A stretch of DNA of 64,000 bases from Faecalibacterium prausnitzii (GTDB lineage: Bacteria > Bacillota > Clostridia > Oscillospirales > Ruminococcaceae), in NCBI RefSeq assembly GCF_019967995.1, contig NZ_CP065377.1, forward strand, positions 372,001 to 436,000, written 5' to 3'. This document shows, piece by piece, positions 47,452-56,266 of this stretch. The position numbers were made by a program, and so were the translations under genes. The notes beneath the pieces were generated by a model that saw only the letters and a list, made by a program, of their open reading frames with translations, searched no databases and was not told where the DNA came from. Numbering within the stretch: position 1 is the stretch's first letter; each line of letters opens with the position of its first letter.

Positions 47452-48885
47452 TTACAGGGCGAAGTAACGCTTTGCGTTGTCGAAGCAGATGCCCTTGACG
47501 ATCTTCTCCAGAGCCTTCTCGTCGTTGGGATACTCGCCATCCTCGACCCACTGGCCGATGATGTTGCACAGGATGCGGCGGAAGTAGTCGTGGCGGGTGT
47601 AGCTCAGGAAGCTGCGGCTGTCGGTCAGCATACCGACGAAGTTGCCCAGCAGGCCCAGGCTGGCCAGACGGGTCATCTGCTCTTCCATGCCGATCTTGTG
47701 GTCGTTGAACCACCAGGCGGAACCGTGCTGGATCTTGCCCGGAACCTCGCTGTTCTGGAAGCAGCCCAGGATGGTGCCGATCTGGGCGTCATCGCCGGGG
47801 TTCAGGCTGTAGATGATGGTCTTGGGGCACTCGTCGGTGTCGTTCAGAGCGCTCAGCAGGCTTGCAATCTCGCCGCCGCAGGTGGCAGTGTTGATCATGT
47901 CGAAGCCGGTGTCGGGGCCCAGCAGGCTGTTCATCTTGCGGTTGACGCCGCGCAGGCAGTTGTAGTGGATCTGCATGGCAACGTTCAGGCGGTGATACTG
48001 CTTGCCCAGGTGGATCAGGATGTAGGTCTGATACTTCTCAACCTCTTCCGCAGTCACAGCCTCGCCGGCCATGGCCTTCTGGTAGATGGCGTTGACCTCT
48101 TCCTTGGTGGCCTCACGATAAGGCACGTAGTCCAGGCCGTGGTCGGTAGCGCGGCAGCCCATCTCGACGAAGAACTCGATGCGCTTGGTCAGAGCATCGC
48201 AGACGCAGTCGATGCAGGCCAGCTTTTCTTTGCCGACGACCTCAGCCAGCTTGCCCATGTACTCGACGAAGCCGGGCTTCTGGATGTTGAGGGCCTTGTC
48301 GGGGCGGAAGGAAGGGGCCACGGTGAACTTGATGGTGGGGTCTTCCTTGATCTTCTTGTGCCACTCCAGATCGTCGATGGGGTCATCGGTGGTGCCGATG
48401 AAAGCGACGTTGGACTGCTCGATCAGGCCGCGGACGGTCAGCTTGGGGTCGTGCTGCAGCTTGTCGTTGCACAGGTTCCAGACTTCCTCAGCGGTGTCGC
48501 CGTTCAGGACGCCTTCATAGCCGAAGAAGTGGTGCAGCTCCAGGTTGGTCCAGTGGTACATCGGGTTGCCGATGGCCATGGGCAGAGCCTCTGCGAACTT
48601 CTGGAAGCGCTCGCGGTCGGGCTTGTCCCCGGTGATGTACTCTTCCGGCACACCGTTGGAGCGCATCACGCGCCACTTGTAGTGGTCGCCGAAGTAGCTG
48701 CCGTCCGGGTTGCGGCCGCCCAGCCAGACCTGAGCGATGTTGTCGAAGCGGCGGTTCTCGTAGATCTCGCGGGGCGGGATGTGGCAGTGATAGTCGCAGA
48801 TGGGCATATCCTCTGCATAGTCGTGATACAGATGCTGAGCCGTGGCAGACTGGAGCATGAATTCCTTATCCATAAATGCTTTCAT
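47452..48885 (-). CDS. uxaC: Glucuronate/galacturonate isomerase
   Basis: The 477-aa enzyme converts D-glucuronate to fructuronate and D-galacturonate to tagaturonate. It has the family opening KAFMDKEFMLQSATAQHLYHDYAEDMPICDYHCHIPP by pieces (metal ligands HCH), FIGTTDDPIDDLEWH, the HGSAWWFNDHKIGMEEQM segment and TDSRSFLSYTRHDYFRRILC. Length is usual. The start at 48885 follows AAAGGAG; the frame stays open upstream through the control region. It is divergent from uxaB and both promoters carry the same palindrome. Confidence 0.96.
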   Translation of the reverse strand: MKAFMDKEFMLQSATAQHLYHDYAEDMPICDYHCHIPPREIYENRRFDNIAQVWLGGRNPDGSYFGDHYKWRVMRSNGVPEEYITGDKPDRERFQKFAEALPMAIGNPMYHWTNLELHHFFGYEGVLNGDTAEEVWNLCNDKLQHDPKLTVRGLIEQSNVAFIGTTDDPIDDLEWHKKIKEDPTIKFTVAPSFRPDKALNIQKPGFVEYMGKLAEVVGKEKLACIDCVCDALTKRIEFFVEMGCRATDHGLDYVPYREATKEEVNAIYQKAMAGEAVTAEEVEKYQTYILIHLGKQYHRLNVAMQIHYNCLRGVNRKMNSLLGPDTGFDMINTATCGGEIASLLSALNDTDECPKTIIYSLNPGDDAQIGTILGCFQNSEVPGKIQHGSAWWFNDHKIGMEEQMTRLASLGLLGNFVGMLTDSRSFLSYTRHDYFRRILCNIIGQWVEDGEYPNDEKALEKIVKGICFDNAKRYFAL

Positions 48886-48973
48886 GGGTTGAACTCCTTT
48901 TCTGATTCGTTCATCGGATAGATAAAACAGTCGGGTTTGCGCCTGCCTGTGCGGGCAAGCTGCGCCTGCCTTT

Positions 48974-49002
48974 AGTATACCGAAAAATGCCGATGTATAC
49001 AA
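48974..49002 (-). promoter_or_regulatory. uxaC promoter with GntR-type operator
   Basis: On the minus strand TTGTAT (48997-49002), 17 bases, TATACT (48974-48979). The near-palindrome TTGTATACAT (48993-49002) covers the -35 box. Confidence 0.75.
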
Positions 49003-49097
49003 CTGAAAAACTGCCAAATTTTCAGACTTTTCCTTGTGAAAACCGCTGGAAATTATAAAAATGACCTGTTTTTGGACAAAAATCTGGCAAAAAGTAC

Positions 49098-49127
49098 TTG
49101 ACTTATTTGTATACAACAGCATAAAAT
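49098..49127 (+). promoter_or_regulatory. uxaB promoter with GntR-type operator
   Basis: TTGACT (49098-49103), 18 bases, TAAAAT (49122-49127). The perfect palindrome TTGTATACAA (49107-49116) fills the spacer, a classic repressor position. Confidence 0.8.
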
Positions 49128-49208
49128 AGAGAAGAGAAGGGGAGGGCACACGGCCCTCTCAGGCGAAGCAAAGCAACCGCAAAGCAAACTTAAAAGGAGA
49201 ACACAGAC

Positions 49209-50723
49209 ATGGAAACTTTGAATTACAAGGTTCTTGAGCAGACGGGCTATCACGGCTACATCCTGAAGGATGCACCGGTCAAGGTCATGCAGTTCGGCGA
49301 GGGCAATTTCCTGCGCGCATTCGTGGACTACTTCTATGATATCGCGAACGAAAAAGCAGGCTACAACGGCAAAGTCAAGCTGGTGCAGCCCATCGGCAAC
49401 TTCCCCCAGATGGCCGACTGGATCAACGAGCAGGAGGGTCTGTACACCCTGTATCTGCGCGGCAGTGAAAAGGGCCAGAAGGTCGATGCCAAGCGTGTGA
49501 TCTCCTGCGTGTCCGACTGCGTCTGCCCCTATGTGGACGACAAGTGGGACGAAGTGCTGGCTCTGGCCCGCTCGGCAGATCTGGAGACTGTTGTATCCAA
49601 CACCACCGAGGCTGGCATCGCCTACACCCAGGGCGACAGCGCATTCGACCAGGTGCCCCCCAACAGCTTCCCCGCAAAGCTGACCCGTGTGCTGTATGAG
49701 CGCTACAAGGCGTTCCAGGGCGCTGCCGACAAGGGTCTGGTCATCCTGAGCTGCGAGCTGATCGACAACAACGGCAAAGAGCTGAAGAAGTGCTGCAACA
49801 ACTACGCCAAGGACTGGAATCTGGAAGCGGAGTTCATCGACTGGATGAACGAGGCCAACACCTTCTGCTCCACTCTGGTGGACCGCATCGTTCCGGGCCG
49901 CATCCGTGACCCGAAGGAGCTGGCTGCTCTGGAAGAGGCCAACGGCTACCACGATGCCGTTCTGGACGTCGGCGAAGTCTTCGGCGTCTGGGTCATCGAG
50001 GGCCCCGCAGGTCTGGAGGACAAGCTCCCGTTCAAGAAGGCCGGCGTCAACGTTATGGTCGTGCCCGATGTCACCCCGTACAAGAAGCGCAAGGTCCGCA
50101 TCCTGAACGGTGCCCACACCGGCTTCGTCCTGGGCGCATACCTGGCAGGCTTCGACATCGTGCGTGACTGCATGCACAACGACACCATCCGCGGCTTCAT
50201 GAACAAGATGCTGCACGAGGAAGTCATCCCCACCCTGCCGCTGGACAAGAAGGATCTGGAAGACTTTGCATCCGCTGTGCAGGACCGCTTCAACAACCCG
50301 TTCATCAACCACGAGCTGATGAGCATCTCCCTGAACTCCACCTCCAAGTGGAAGGCCCGCAATATGCCGTCCTTCCTGAGCTACATCGAGGAGCAGAAGC
50401 AGCTGCCCAAGTGCCTGACCATGAGCCTGGCCGCTTACATCGCCTTCTACTCCAACGACATCCAGGAGCGCACCGCAGACGGCCTGATCTGCAAGCGCCC
50501 GGCCGGCAACACCTATAAGATCCAGGACGACGCATGGGCGCTGGACTTCTACTTCGCACACAAGGACGATACCGCTGCTGAGCTGGTGCATGCAGTCCTG
50601 ACCAACACCCAGATGTGGGATCAGGACCTGACCAGGATCGAGGGTCTGGAGGCCGCTGTTCTGGCAGATCTGGAGCTGATCCGCACCCAGGGTGCCGAGG
50701 CTGCTTACAAGAGCTGCCTGTAA
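49209..50723 (+). CDS. uxaB: Tagaturonate reductase
   Basis: The 504-aa NAD-dependent enzyme of the mannitol dehydrogenase family reduces tagaturonate to altronate. It opens with VKVMQFGEGNFLRAFVDYFYDIANEKAGYNGKV by pieces (nucleotide-binding GxGNFLRAF), has SNTTEAGIAY and SCELIDNNGKELKKC, and the catalytic KKRKVRILNGAHTG region. UxaB is chosen over UxuB by these segments and the uxaC/uxaA neighbours. The start follows AAAAGGAGA. uxaA follows 49 bases later. Confidence 0.95.
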   Translation: METLNYKVLEQTGYHGYILKDAPVKVMQFGEGNFLRAFVDYFYDIANEKAGYNGKVKLVQPIGNFPQMADWINEQEGLYTLYLRGSEKGQKVDAKRVISCVSDCVCPYVDDKWDEVLALARSADLETVVSNTTEAGIAYTQGDSAFDQVPPNSFPAKLTRVLYERYKAFQGAADKGLVILSCELIDNNGKELKKCCNNYAKDWNLEAEFIDWMNEANTFCSTLVDRIVPGRIRDPKELAALEEANGYHDAVLDVGEVFGVWVIEGPAGLEDKLPFKKAGVNVMVVPDVTPYKKRKVRILNGAHTGFVLGAYLAGFDIVRDCMHNDTIRGFMNKMLHEEVIPTLPLDKKDLEDFASAVQDRFNNPFINHELMSISLNSTSKWKARNMPSFLSYIEEQKQLPKCLTMSLAAYIAFYSNDIQERTADGLICKRPAGNTYKIQDDAWALDFYFAHKDDTAAELVHAVLTNTQMWDQDLTRIEGLEAAVLADLELIRTQGAEAAYKSCL

Positions 50724-50772
50724 GCTGAAGGAAAACTTCCCCCAAGGGGGAAGGCCTATAAGGAGAGTTATT

Positions 50773-52263
50773 ATGCCGCAGGCAATTCATATCAGCCCCA
50801 TCGACAATGTTGTGGTCGCGCTGCACCCCATCGCCAAGGGCACGCTGGTGGAGGTGGACGGCCTGTCCGTCACCGCGCTGGAAGACATCCCGCAGGGCCA
50901 CAAGATGGCCGTGAAGTCCATCCGGAATGGCGAGAACGTCATCAAGTACGGCTTCCCCATTGGTCACGCTACCGCAGATGCCGAGCCGGGCACCTGGATG
51001 CACACCCACAATGTCCACACCAACCTGTCCGGTGAGGTGGAGTACAGCTACAACCCCGCGCCGGATCTGGCTCCGCTGCCCAAGGTGGCCCCGGAGACCT
51101 TTATGGGCTTCCGCCGCAAGGACGGCCGCGCTGCCATCCGCAACGAGATCTGGATCATCCCCACCGTCGGCTGTGTCAACGACATCGCCAAGAAGATGGT
51201 CGCTGATAACCAGGACCTCGTCACCGGCAGCATCGAGGGCCTGTACACTTTCACCCATCCGTTTGGCTGCAGCCAGACCGGCCACGACCATGCCCAGACC
51301 CGCAAGCTGCTGGCTGCGCTGGTCCGCCATCCGAACGCTGCTGCGGTCCTCGTGCTCCATCTGGGCTGCGAGAACCTGCAGCACGACCAGTTCGTCGAAG
51401 AGCTGGGCGAGTATGACCACGACCGCGTCAAGTTCCTGACCTGCCAGGACGTGGACGACGAGTTTGCCGCCGCCCGCAGCTTCCTGAAGGAGCTGGCGGC
51501 TTACGCCGGTCAGTTCCAGCGCGAGCCCATCCCGGTGAGCGAGCTGGTCGTGGGCATGAAGTGCGGCGGTTCGGACGGCCTGTCCGGTATCACCGCCAAC
51601 CCCACCATCGGCCGCTTCTCCGATATGCTGGGCCAGCGCGGCGGCTCCACCGTCCTGACCGAGGTGCCGGAAATGTTCGGTGCCGAGGGCTTCCTGATGG
51701 ACCGCTGCATCAACCACGACGTCTTCGTCAAGGCGGAGAAGATGATCAACGGCTTCAAGGAGTACTTCATCAGCCACAATGAGGTCGTCTACGACAACCC
51801 CTCTCCGGGCAACAAGCAGGGCGGCATCACTACGCTGGAAGACAAGAGCTGCGGCTGCGTCCAGAAGGGCGGCACGGCCCCCATCATGGACGTGATCGGC
51901 TACGGCGACCCGGTGGTCACCAAGGGCCTGAACATGCTCTACGGCCCCGGCAACGATCTGGTGTCTGCCACGGCCATGACGGCCGCAGGTGCCCACCTGA
52001 TCCTGTTCTCCACCGGCCGCGGCACGCCGTTCTCGGCTCCGGCTCCCACCCTGAAGATCTCCACCAACACCCCTCTGGCAGAGAAGAAGTCGGGCTGGAT
52101 CGACTACAACACCGGTGTCATCGCAGACGGCGAAAAGACCATCGACGAGACCGCACAGGGCCTGCTGGATCTGGTCATCCGCGTTGCAAGCGGCGAGCAG
52201 ACCAAGGCCGAGAAGCACGGCTTCCGCGAGATCTCCATCTTTAAGGACGGCGTCGTGCTGTAA
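50773..52263 (+). CDS. uxaA: Altronate dehydratase
   Basis: The 496-aa enzyme dehydrates altronate to 2-keto-3-deoxygluconate (KDG). The N-terminal SAF domain (residues 1-95, IAKGTLVEVDGLSVTALEDIPQGHKMAVK) is followed by the iron-dependent dehydratase body with TFTHPFGCSQTGHDHAQT, GLKCGGSDG-like MKCGGSDGLSGITANP and the C-terminal CGCVQKGG. The start at 50773 follows AAGGAGAG. It forms an operon with uxaB. Confidence 0.96.
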   Translation: MPQAIHISPIDNVVVALHPIAKGTLVEVDGLSVTALEDIPQGHKMAVKSIRNGENVIKYGFPIGHATADAEPGTWMHTHNVHTNLSGEVEYSYNPAPDLAPLPKVAPETFMGFRRKDGRAAIRNEIWIIPTVGCVNDIAKKMVADNQDLVTGSIEGLYTFTHPFGCSQTGHDHAQTRKLLAALVRHPNAAAVLVLHLGCENLQHDQFVEELGEYDHDRVKFLTCQDVDDEFAAARSFLKELAAYAGQFQREPIPVSELVVGMKCGGSDGLSGITANPTIGRFSDMLGQRGGSTVLTEVPEMFGAEGFLMDRCINHDVFVKAEKMINGFKEYFISHNEVVYDNPSPGNKQGGITTLEDKSCGCVQKGGTAPIMDVIGYGDPVVTKGLNMLYGPGNDLVSATAMTAAGAHLILFSTGRGTPFSAPAPTLKISTNTPLAEKKSGWIDYNTGVIADGEKTIDETAQGLLDLVIRVASGEQTKAEKHGFREISIFKDGVVL

Positions 52264-52266
52264 ATA

Positions 52267-52312
52267 CAAAAGGCTGCTGTGCGTTTGTTTTGCGCACGGC
52301 GGCCTTTTTGTG
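52267..52312 (+). terminator. Terminator-like hairpin after uxaA
   Basis: AAGGCTGCTGTGCG pairs imperfectly with CGCACGGCGGCCTT and is followed by TTTTT. The next genes start soon after, so it may only reduce read-through. Confidence 0.7.
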
Positions 52313-52335
52313 AAATACAGGAAGGAAGTGTTATT

Positions 52336-52497
52336 ATGGCAGTCAATACAACCGGAATGCTCTTGATCACACTGCTGGTCTATGCAGCGATCATCTACGG
52401 CGCAGTTTGGCTTGTAAAATACTTTATCCGGTATGGCGTTGATTACTATTTCAAAAAACTGGCAGAAAGCCAGAAAAATAGGGAGGACTTAAAATGA
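52336..52497 (+). CDS. Small single-helix membrane protein
   Basis: The 53-aa protein has one or two hydrophobic helices (LLITLLVYAAIIYGAVWLVKYF) and a charged C-terminus (KLAESQKNREDLK). It follows AGGAAG and its stop overlaps the next start (ATGA), so it is translated together with the aldose epimerase gene. No family is recognised; it may be a transporter or membrane-enzyme helper. Confidence 0.65.
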   Translation: MAVNTTGMLLITLLVYAAIIYGAVWLVKYFIRYGVDYYFKKLAESQKNREDLK

Positions 52498-53375
52498 ATC
52501 AGATCACGACTCAGTATGTTACCGAAGGCGGTGCCTGCTACGAGCAGTACGTCATCACTGACCCCGCTGCCAAGACGGCCCTGACCATCACCCCGGAGCG
52601 CGGTGGTATGATCACCGGCTTCACGCTGGACGGCGACGAGTACATCTGGACCCGCCGCCCCAACTTCAGCGAGTGCAACCGCCCCCGGTTCGGTGTGCCG
52701 GTGCTCTTCCCCAGCTGCGGCAACCCGGACGGCGGCGTCCATCTGTTCGACGGCAAGGCCTACCCCATGGAGTGCCACGGCTTCGCCGACCTGTGCGCCT
52801 GGGAGGTGGAGAGTGTCGGACCCGACGGTGTGACGCTGATCCTGGAGTCCACCCCGCTGACCAAGTTCCTCTACCCGTTTGATTTCACCCTGCTGGTGAA
52901 CTACGACCTGAACGGCACCACCGCTTCCATCAGCATGACCGTCATCAACGAGGGCGATGTCCCGATGCCCTTCAGCTTCGGCTATCACCCCTATTTCACG
53001 GCCTCCGCTCTGGAGAATGTGGATTTTGACATCCGGTGCAAGACCTGCTCCGAGAACGCCAAGGGCGAGCAGCCCGCCGCTCCGGAGAAGATCACCCTGA
53101 CCCGCAAGGAAGGCGCCGACAACACCATCCGCCTGATGACGGGCGTGGAGTTCCCGATGAGCTTCACCGACAAGGGCAACGGCCACAAGGTCACGGTGGA
53201 CGCCGACGACAGCTTCAACAACGGTGTGCTCTGGCAGCAGGACGCGGAGAGCTTCGTCTGCATGGAGCCTTGGAACGGTTGGGCCAACAGCGTCAACGAA
53301 GAAGGAAAGCACGAGGTCCTGGAGCCGGATGAGGCCCTGACCAGCGAGTGGACCATTACCATCGAGAAAGTCTAA
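52494..53375 (+). CDS. Aldose 1-epimerase family protein
   Basis: The 293-aa galactose-mutarotase-like protein has GGMITGFTLDGDEYIWTRRPNF by pieces, the RFGVPVLFPSCGNPDGG segment, MECHGFADLCAWEV (catalytic His) and FSFGYHPYF with the second His. It should interconvert sugar anomers. Its location after uxaA suggests a uronic acid or related sugar substrate, but this is inference. Confidence 0.9.
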   Translation: MNQITTQYVTEGGACYEQYVITDPAAKTALTITPERGGMITGFTLDGDEYIWTRRPNFSECNRPRFGVPVLFPSCGNPDGGVHLFDGKAYPMECHGFADLCAWEVESVGPDGVTLILESTPLTKFLYPFDFTLLVNYDLNGTTASISMTVINEGDVPMPFSFGYHPYFTASALENVDFDIRCKTCSENAKGEQPAAPEKITLTRKEGADNTIRLMTGVEFPMSFTDKGNGHKVTVDADDSFNNGVLWQQDAESFVCMEPWNGWANSVNEEGKHEVLEPDEALTSEWTITIEKV

Positions 53376-53404
53376 GCCCCCGCTTCGGAACCTCTGATAC
53401 GCAA

Positions 53405-53452
53405 AAACTCCCCTGCATCCCGGTAAAACGGAGTGCAGGGGAGTTTTTATGT
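53405..53452. terminator. Bidirectional terminator
   Basis: AAAACTCCCCTGCA pairs with TGCAGGGGAGTTTTT between converging genes. Confidence 0.9.
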
Positions 53453-53474
53453 TACAGGCTCAGGCCCGTGGTTT

Positions 53475-53948
53475 TTACTTCTCCGGAGCGGTGAAGCTGA
53501 TGGGGGTAGCACCTGCTGCGGCGTCAGCGCTCAGCAGGGAGATGGGAGCGACCTCGTAGCTCAGAGTGTCGAAGCTCTGGGTGGTACCGTCCTCGGTAGT
53601 GAACTCCAGGACGTACTTTGCGGACTGGTCAGCATCCTCCGGCAGGGTCAGAACGACGTTCTCGCCGTCTGCCAGACCCTCACCGGCCAGATTCTCGCCC
53701 TTGTCCTCAGAGCCGGCAACATACAGGTACAGCTCGGAAACGGTGGAACCGGTGGTGTTGTACACGGTGTACTCAGCGGGCTCGACAACAGCCTCAGAGC
53801 TTGCAGCCTCGGAAGAAGCCGCAACAGAGGAAGCCACGGAAGAGGCGGTGGAAGAAGCAGCGGTAGAGGAAGAGGAAGAACCGCAGGCGGTCATGCCGAC
53901 GGCCAGTGCCAGAGCAGCAGCGACGACAGCAGCATTTTTCAATTTCAT
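53475..53948 (-). CDS. Lipoprotein of unknown function
   Basis: The 157-aa protein has a signal peptide with lipobox GMTAC (Cys about residue 22), a Ser/Ala/Glu-rich linker (residues 24-55) and a beta-type domain (EYTVYNTTGSTVSELYLYVAGSEDKG ... KYVLEFTTEDG). It should be anchored outside the membrane. The start at 53948 follows AAGGAGA. It has its own promoter and is not clearly tied to the uronate genes. Confidence 0.82.
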   Translation of the reverse strand: MKLKNAAVVAAALALAVGMTACGSSSSSTAASSTASSVASSVAASSEAASSEAVVEPAEYTVYNTTGSTVSELYLYVAGSEDKGENLAGEGLADGENVVLTLPEDADQSAKYVLEFTTEDGTTQSFDTLSYEVAPISLLSADAAAGATPISFTAPEK

Positions 53949-54025
53949 AGTGATAGATTCTCCTTGTTCAATGTGAAAAGTTCCTTCATGGGACAACTTC
54001 GTGTGAAAGTTGCTCACGAGTAACT

Positions 54026-54053
54026 ATTATACCGAAAATGACGAAAAATGCAA
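54026..54053 (-). promoter_or_regulatory. Lipoprotein gene promoter
   Basis: On the minus strand TTGCAT (54048-54053), 16 bases, TATAAT (54026-54031). Confidence 0.7.
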
Positions 54054-54147
54054 GGAAAAATCCTTTACAAAAATGTGAAATCTCAGGGTTTCTCGAAACA
54101 AACTGGGCATCACGACAAGAGACACTGACAAAAATTTGAAAAAACTA

Positions 54148-54180
54148 TTGACATTGTTGATATCAAAATGATATTATAAT
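54148..54180 (+). promoter_or_regulatory. Probable promoter region of the leucine-rich lipoprotein gene
   Basis: TTGACA (54148-54153) and two candidate -10 boxes (GATATT at 54170-54175, TATAAT at 54175-54180) lie here; the spacing to the better -10 box is 21 bases, so the pairing is unclear. The palindrome TTGATATCAA (54157-54166) sits between them. Confidence 0.5.
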
Positions 54181-54208
54181 GGCGAAAGATGGAATAGGAG
54201 GTGTTTCC

Positions 54209-55294
54209 ATGAGGCGGACAAAACTTTTCGTGTGGGTGCTTGCAGCGGCATTGCTGCTGTGTGCCTGTACGGGCAGGCCGAATCAGAATCTTCCGCACAG
54301 CCGCAGCGACCTGACGAAATGGGTCGTGAGTGAGCGGCAGGTCGAGATCCCATCCCAAACGGTCGAGCACGGCGAAGATTATGTCATCCAGTGGGAAGAC
54401 CCCGCCATGGAAGCCCACATCCGCTTTGTGCTCAATCAGCCGGAAGGGGACATCCTGCACAGCGACGTGTGGGAGATTCAGGTGCTGCGGATCAGCGCAA
54501 ACGGCGTGGATGCCGCATGGACAGAGCCGACCGAGGGTGCTGTTTTCAATACGGCTGACAGCGCAAAGAATGCGTCATATCTGGCTGAGGGCGGAAATCT
54601 TGAGAACCTGACCAGCCTGAACGATCTGCGGCATTTTGACAGCCTGCAAGTGTTCTATTATACGGCAAAAGTGCCTTACGACAGTCTGACAGACCTGTCC
54701 GGACTGGAAGCCTGCACCGGGCTGAAAGTGCTCTCGCTCTATGGTGCCAAACCCGTAACGCTGGCCCCTCTGGCGGCGCTGACGAAGCTGGAAAGCCTGA
54801 CCCTTTCCAACTGTGGAGCGCTTGATCTAAGCCCCTTGGAGGGCTTGCAGGAGTTGGAGGTGCTTGGCCTGAGTTCGTCGAATGAACTGGCTTCGCTGGA
54901 GCCGCTGACGACACTGCCCAAACTGCGGTATCTGAGCATCGGAACCGGCACCACGTACCCCAGCCTGGACCCCTTGACCCGAACGCACATTGAGTTCCTG
55001 GACATGGGCCTTGGCGTGGGCGACGAGAAGACCTGCAAGGGTCTGGATTACAAGCCGTTGACCCGGATGCCGGACCTGAAGTATCTGGACCTGATGAACC
55101 ATCTGGACCTCACCGCCGACCTGTGCAAGCGCATCGCCGCCGGTTCGCCCAACCTGCGCGGGCTGGATATCTCCTACACTCCTGCTGCGGACCACAGCAA
55201 GGAACTGCAGGCCCTCGGCATTGAATGGCTGCAGGACCCCACCAACCGAAGCATCAACGAGTTCTGGCGTCGGCTGATCTATAAGCTGGGATGA
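54209..55294 (+). CDS. Leucine-rich-repeat lipoprotein
   Basis: The 361-aa protein has a lipoprotein signal (LLLCAC), a middle domain, and about seven leucine-rich repeats (LSGLEACTGLKVLSL, LAALTKLESLTLSNC, LEGLQELEVLGLSS, LTTLPKLRYLSIG, LTRMPDLKYLDL). It is likely a surface protein for protein binding. The start at 54209 follows AGGAGG. I do not recognise a more precise function. Confidence 0.82.
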   Translation: MRRTKLFVWVLAAALLLCACTGRPNQNLPHSRSDLTKWVVSERQVEIPSQTVEHGEDYVIQWEDPAMEAHIRFVLNQPEGDILHSDVWEIQVLRISANGVDAAWTEPTEGAVFNTADSAKNASYLAEGGNLENLTSLNDLRHFDSLQVFYYTAKVPYDSLTDLSGLEACTGLKVLSLYGAKPVTLAPLAALTKLESLTLSNCGALDLSPLEGLQELEVLGLSSSNELASLEPLTTLPKLRYLSIGTGTTYPSLDPLTRTHIEFLDMGLGVGDEKTCKGLDYKPLTRMPDLKYLDLMNHLDLTADLCKRIAAGSPNLRGLDISYTPAADHSKELQALGIEWLQDPTNRSINEFWRRLIYKLG

Positions 55295-55329
55295 TCGTCC
55301 GGCATGGCCAGACAAGATACAGGCAATCA

Positions 55330-55382
55330 TAAAACAAGCCCCCTGCGTGACCAAATGATCTGGCCACGCAGGGGGCTTTGCA
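55330..55382. terminator. Bidirectional terminator
   Basis: AAGCCCCCTGCGTG pairs with CACGCAGGGGGCTT around a loop, between the converging LRR gene and kduD. Confidence 0.88.
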
Positions 55383-55395
55383 GTGTTCGCGGAAC

Positions 55396-56196
55396 TTACT
55401 TAGGCTGCTTGCCGATGTAGGCAAGGATGCCGCCGTCGGCGTAGAGGATCTGGCCGTTCACGAAATCGGATGCGTGAGAAGCCAGGAAGACGCAGGGGCC
55501 GACCATGTCTTCGGGGTCGCCCCAGCGGCCTGCGGGGGTCTTGGCGCAGATGAAGGTGTCGAAGGGATGACGGCTGCCGTCCGGCTGGATCTCGCGCAGG
55601 GGAGCGGTCTGGGCGGTGGCAATGTAGCCGGGGCCCATGCCGTTGCACTGGATGTTGTACTCGCCGTACTCAGAGGCGATGTTCTTGGTCAGCATCTTCA
55701 GGGCACCCTTGGCGGCAGCGTAGGCGGAGACGGTCTCGCGGCCCAGCTCGCTCATCATGGAGCAGATGTTGATGATCTTGCCCTCGCGCTTGGCGATCAT
55801 GTCGGGCAGGACGGCTTTGGAGCAGTTGAACGCACCGCCGACGTGCACGTCGATGACGCGCAGGAAATCGGTGTGGCTCATCTCGATCATGGGCACACGC
55901 TTCATCAGACCGGCGTTGTTGACCAGAATGTCCACGGGGCCGACCTCTTCCTTGATCTTGGCCACCATGGCGTTGACGGCGGCCTCGTCGGTGACATCGG
56001 CCACATAGCCGTGTGCCTCAACACCGGCCTCCTTGTAGGCGGCAATGCCCTTTTCCAGGCTGCCCTCGTTGGAGCAGTTGAAGCAGACGGTAGCGCCGCA
56101 CTGTGCCATGCCAACGGCAATGGAGAAGCCGATGCCGTGTGCGCCGCCGGTGATGAGGGCGACCTTGCCCTTCAGATCAAATGCAGACAGATTCAT
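55396..56196 (-). CDS. kduD: Short-chain dehydrogenase, probable 2-deoxy-D-gluconate 3-dehydrogenase (KduD)
   Basis: The 266-aa SDR enzyme has TGGAHGIG (NAD(P) loop), NNAG, and the catalytic Ser-Tyr-Lys in SMMSELGRETVSAYAAAKGAL. The neighbour kduI supports KduD, which reduces 5-keto-4-deoxyuronate-derived diketogluconate to KDG; the same subfamily includes gluconate 5-dehydrogenase, so that name is possible. The start follows GGAGGT. It is downstream of kduI, with a terminator-like hairpin between. Confidence 0.9.
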   Translation of the reverse strand: MNLSAFDLKGKVALITGGAHGIGFSIAVGMAQCGATVCFNCSNEGSLEKGIAAYKEAGVEAHGYVADVTDEAAVNAMVAKIKEEVGPVDILVNNAGLMKRVPMIEMSHTDFLRVIDVHVGGAFNCSKAVLPDMIAKREGKIINICSMMSELGRETVSAYAAAKGALKMLTKNIASEYGEYNIQCNGMGPGYIATAQTAPLREIQPDGSRHPFDTFICAKTPAGRWGDPEDMVGPCVFLASHASDFVNGQILYADGGILAYIGKQPK

Positions 56197-56220
56197 TGAT
56201 ATATTACCTCCGTTTTTTGC

Positions 56221-56256
56221 AAAAAGCCCCGTGCCGGTTGAGCGGTACGGGGCTTG
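56221..56256 (-). terminator. Terminator-like hairpin between kduI and kduD
   Basis: On the minus strand AGCCCCGTACCG pairs with CGGCACGGGGCT and is followed by TTTTT. It lies between two co-directional pathway genes and may make kduD expression lower. Confidence 0.75.
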
Positions 56257-56266
56257 CTGGTGTTTT

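Larger units (their letters stand above)
48886..49208. other. 323-base divergent control region between uxaC and uxaB
   Basis: The region holds the uxaC promoter (48974-49002), the uxaB promoter (49098-49127), both with GTATAC palindromes, an AT-rich centre, and a uxaB leader with the hairpin GAGGG..CCCTC and a CCCTCTCAGGC motif at 49,154 shared with the dispersed repeats. Confidence 0.7.

Noticed and set aside
56198..56208. TGATATATTAC before kduD as a third copy of the gntR/uxuA motif
   Set aside because: It overlaps the kduD ribosome site and start codon and only partly matches; it is explained by the AT-rich spacer.
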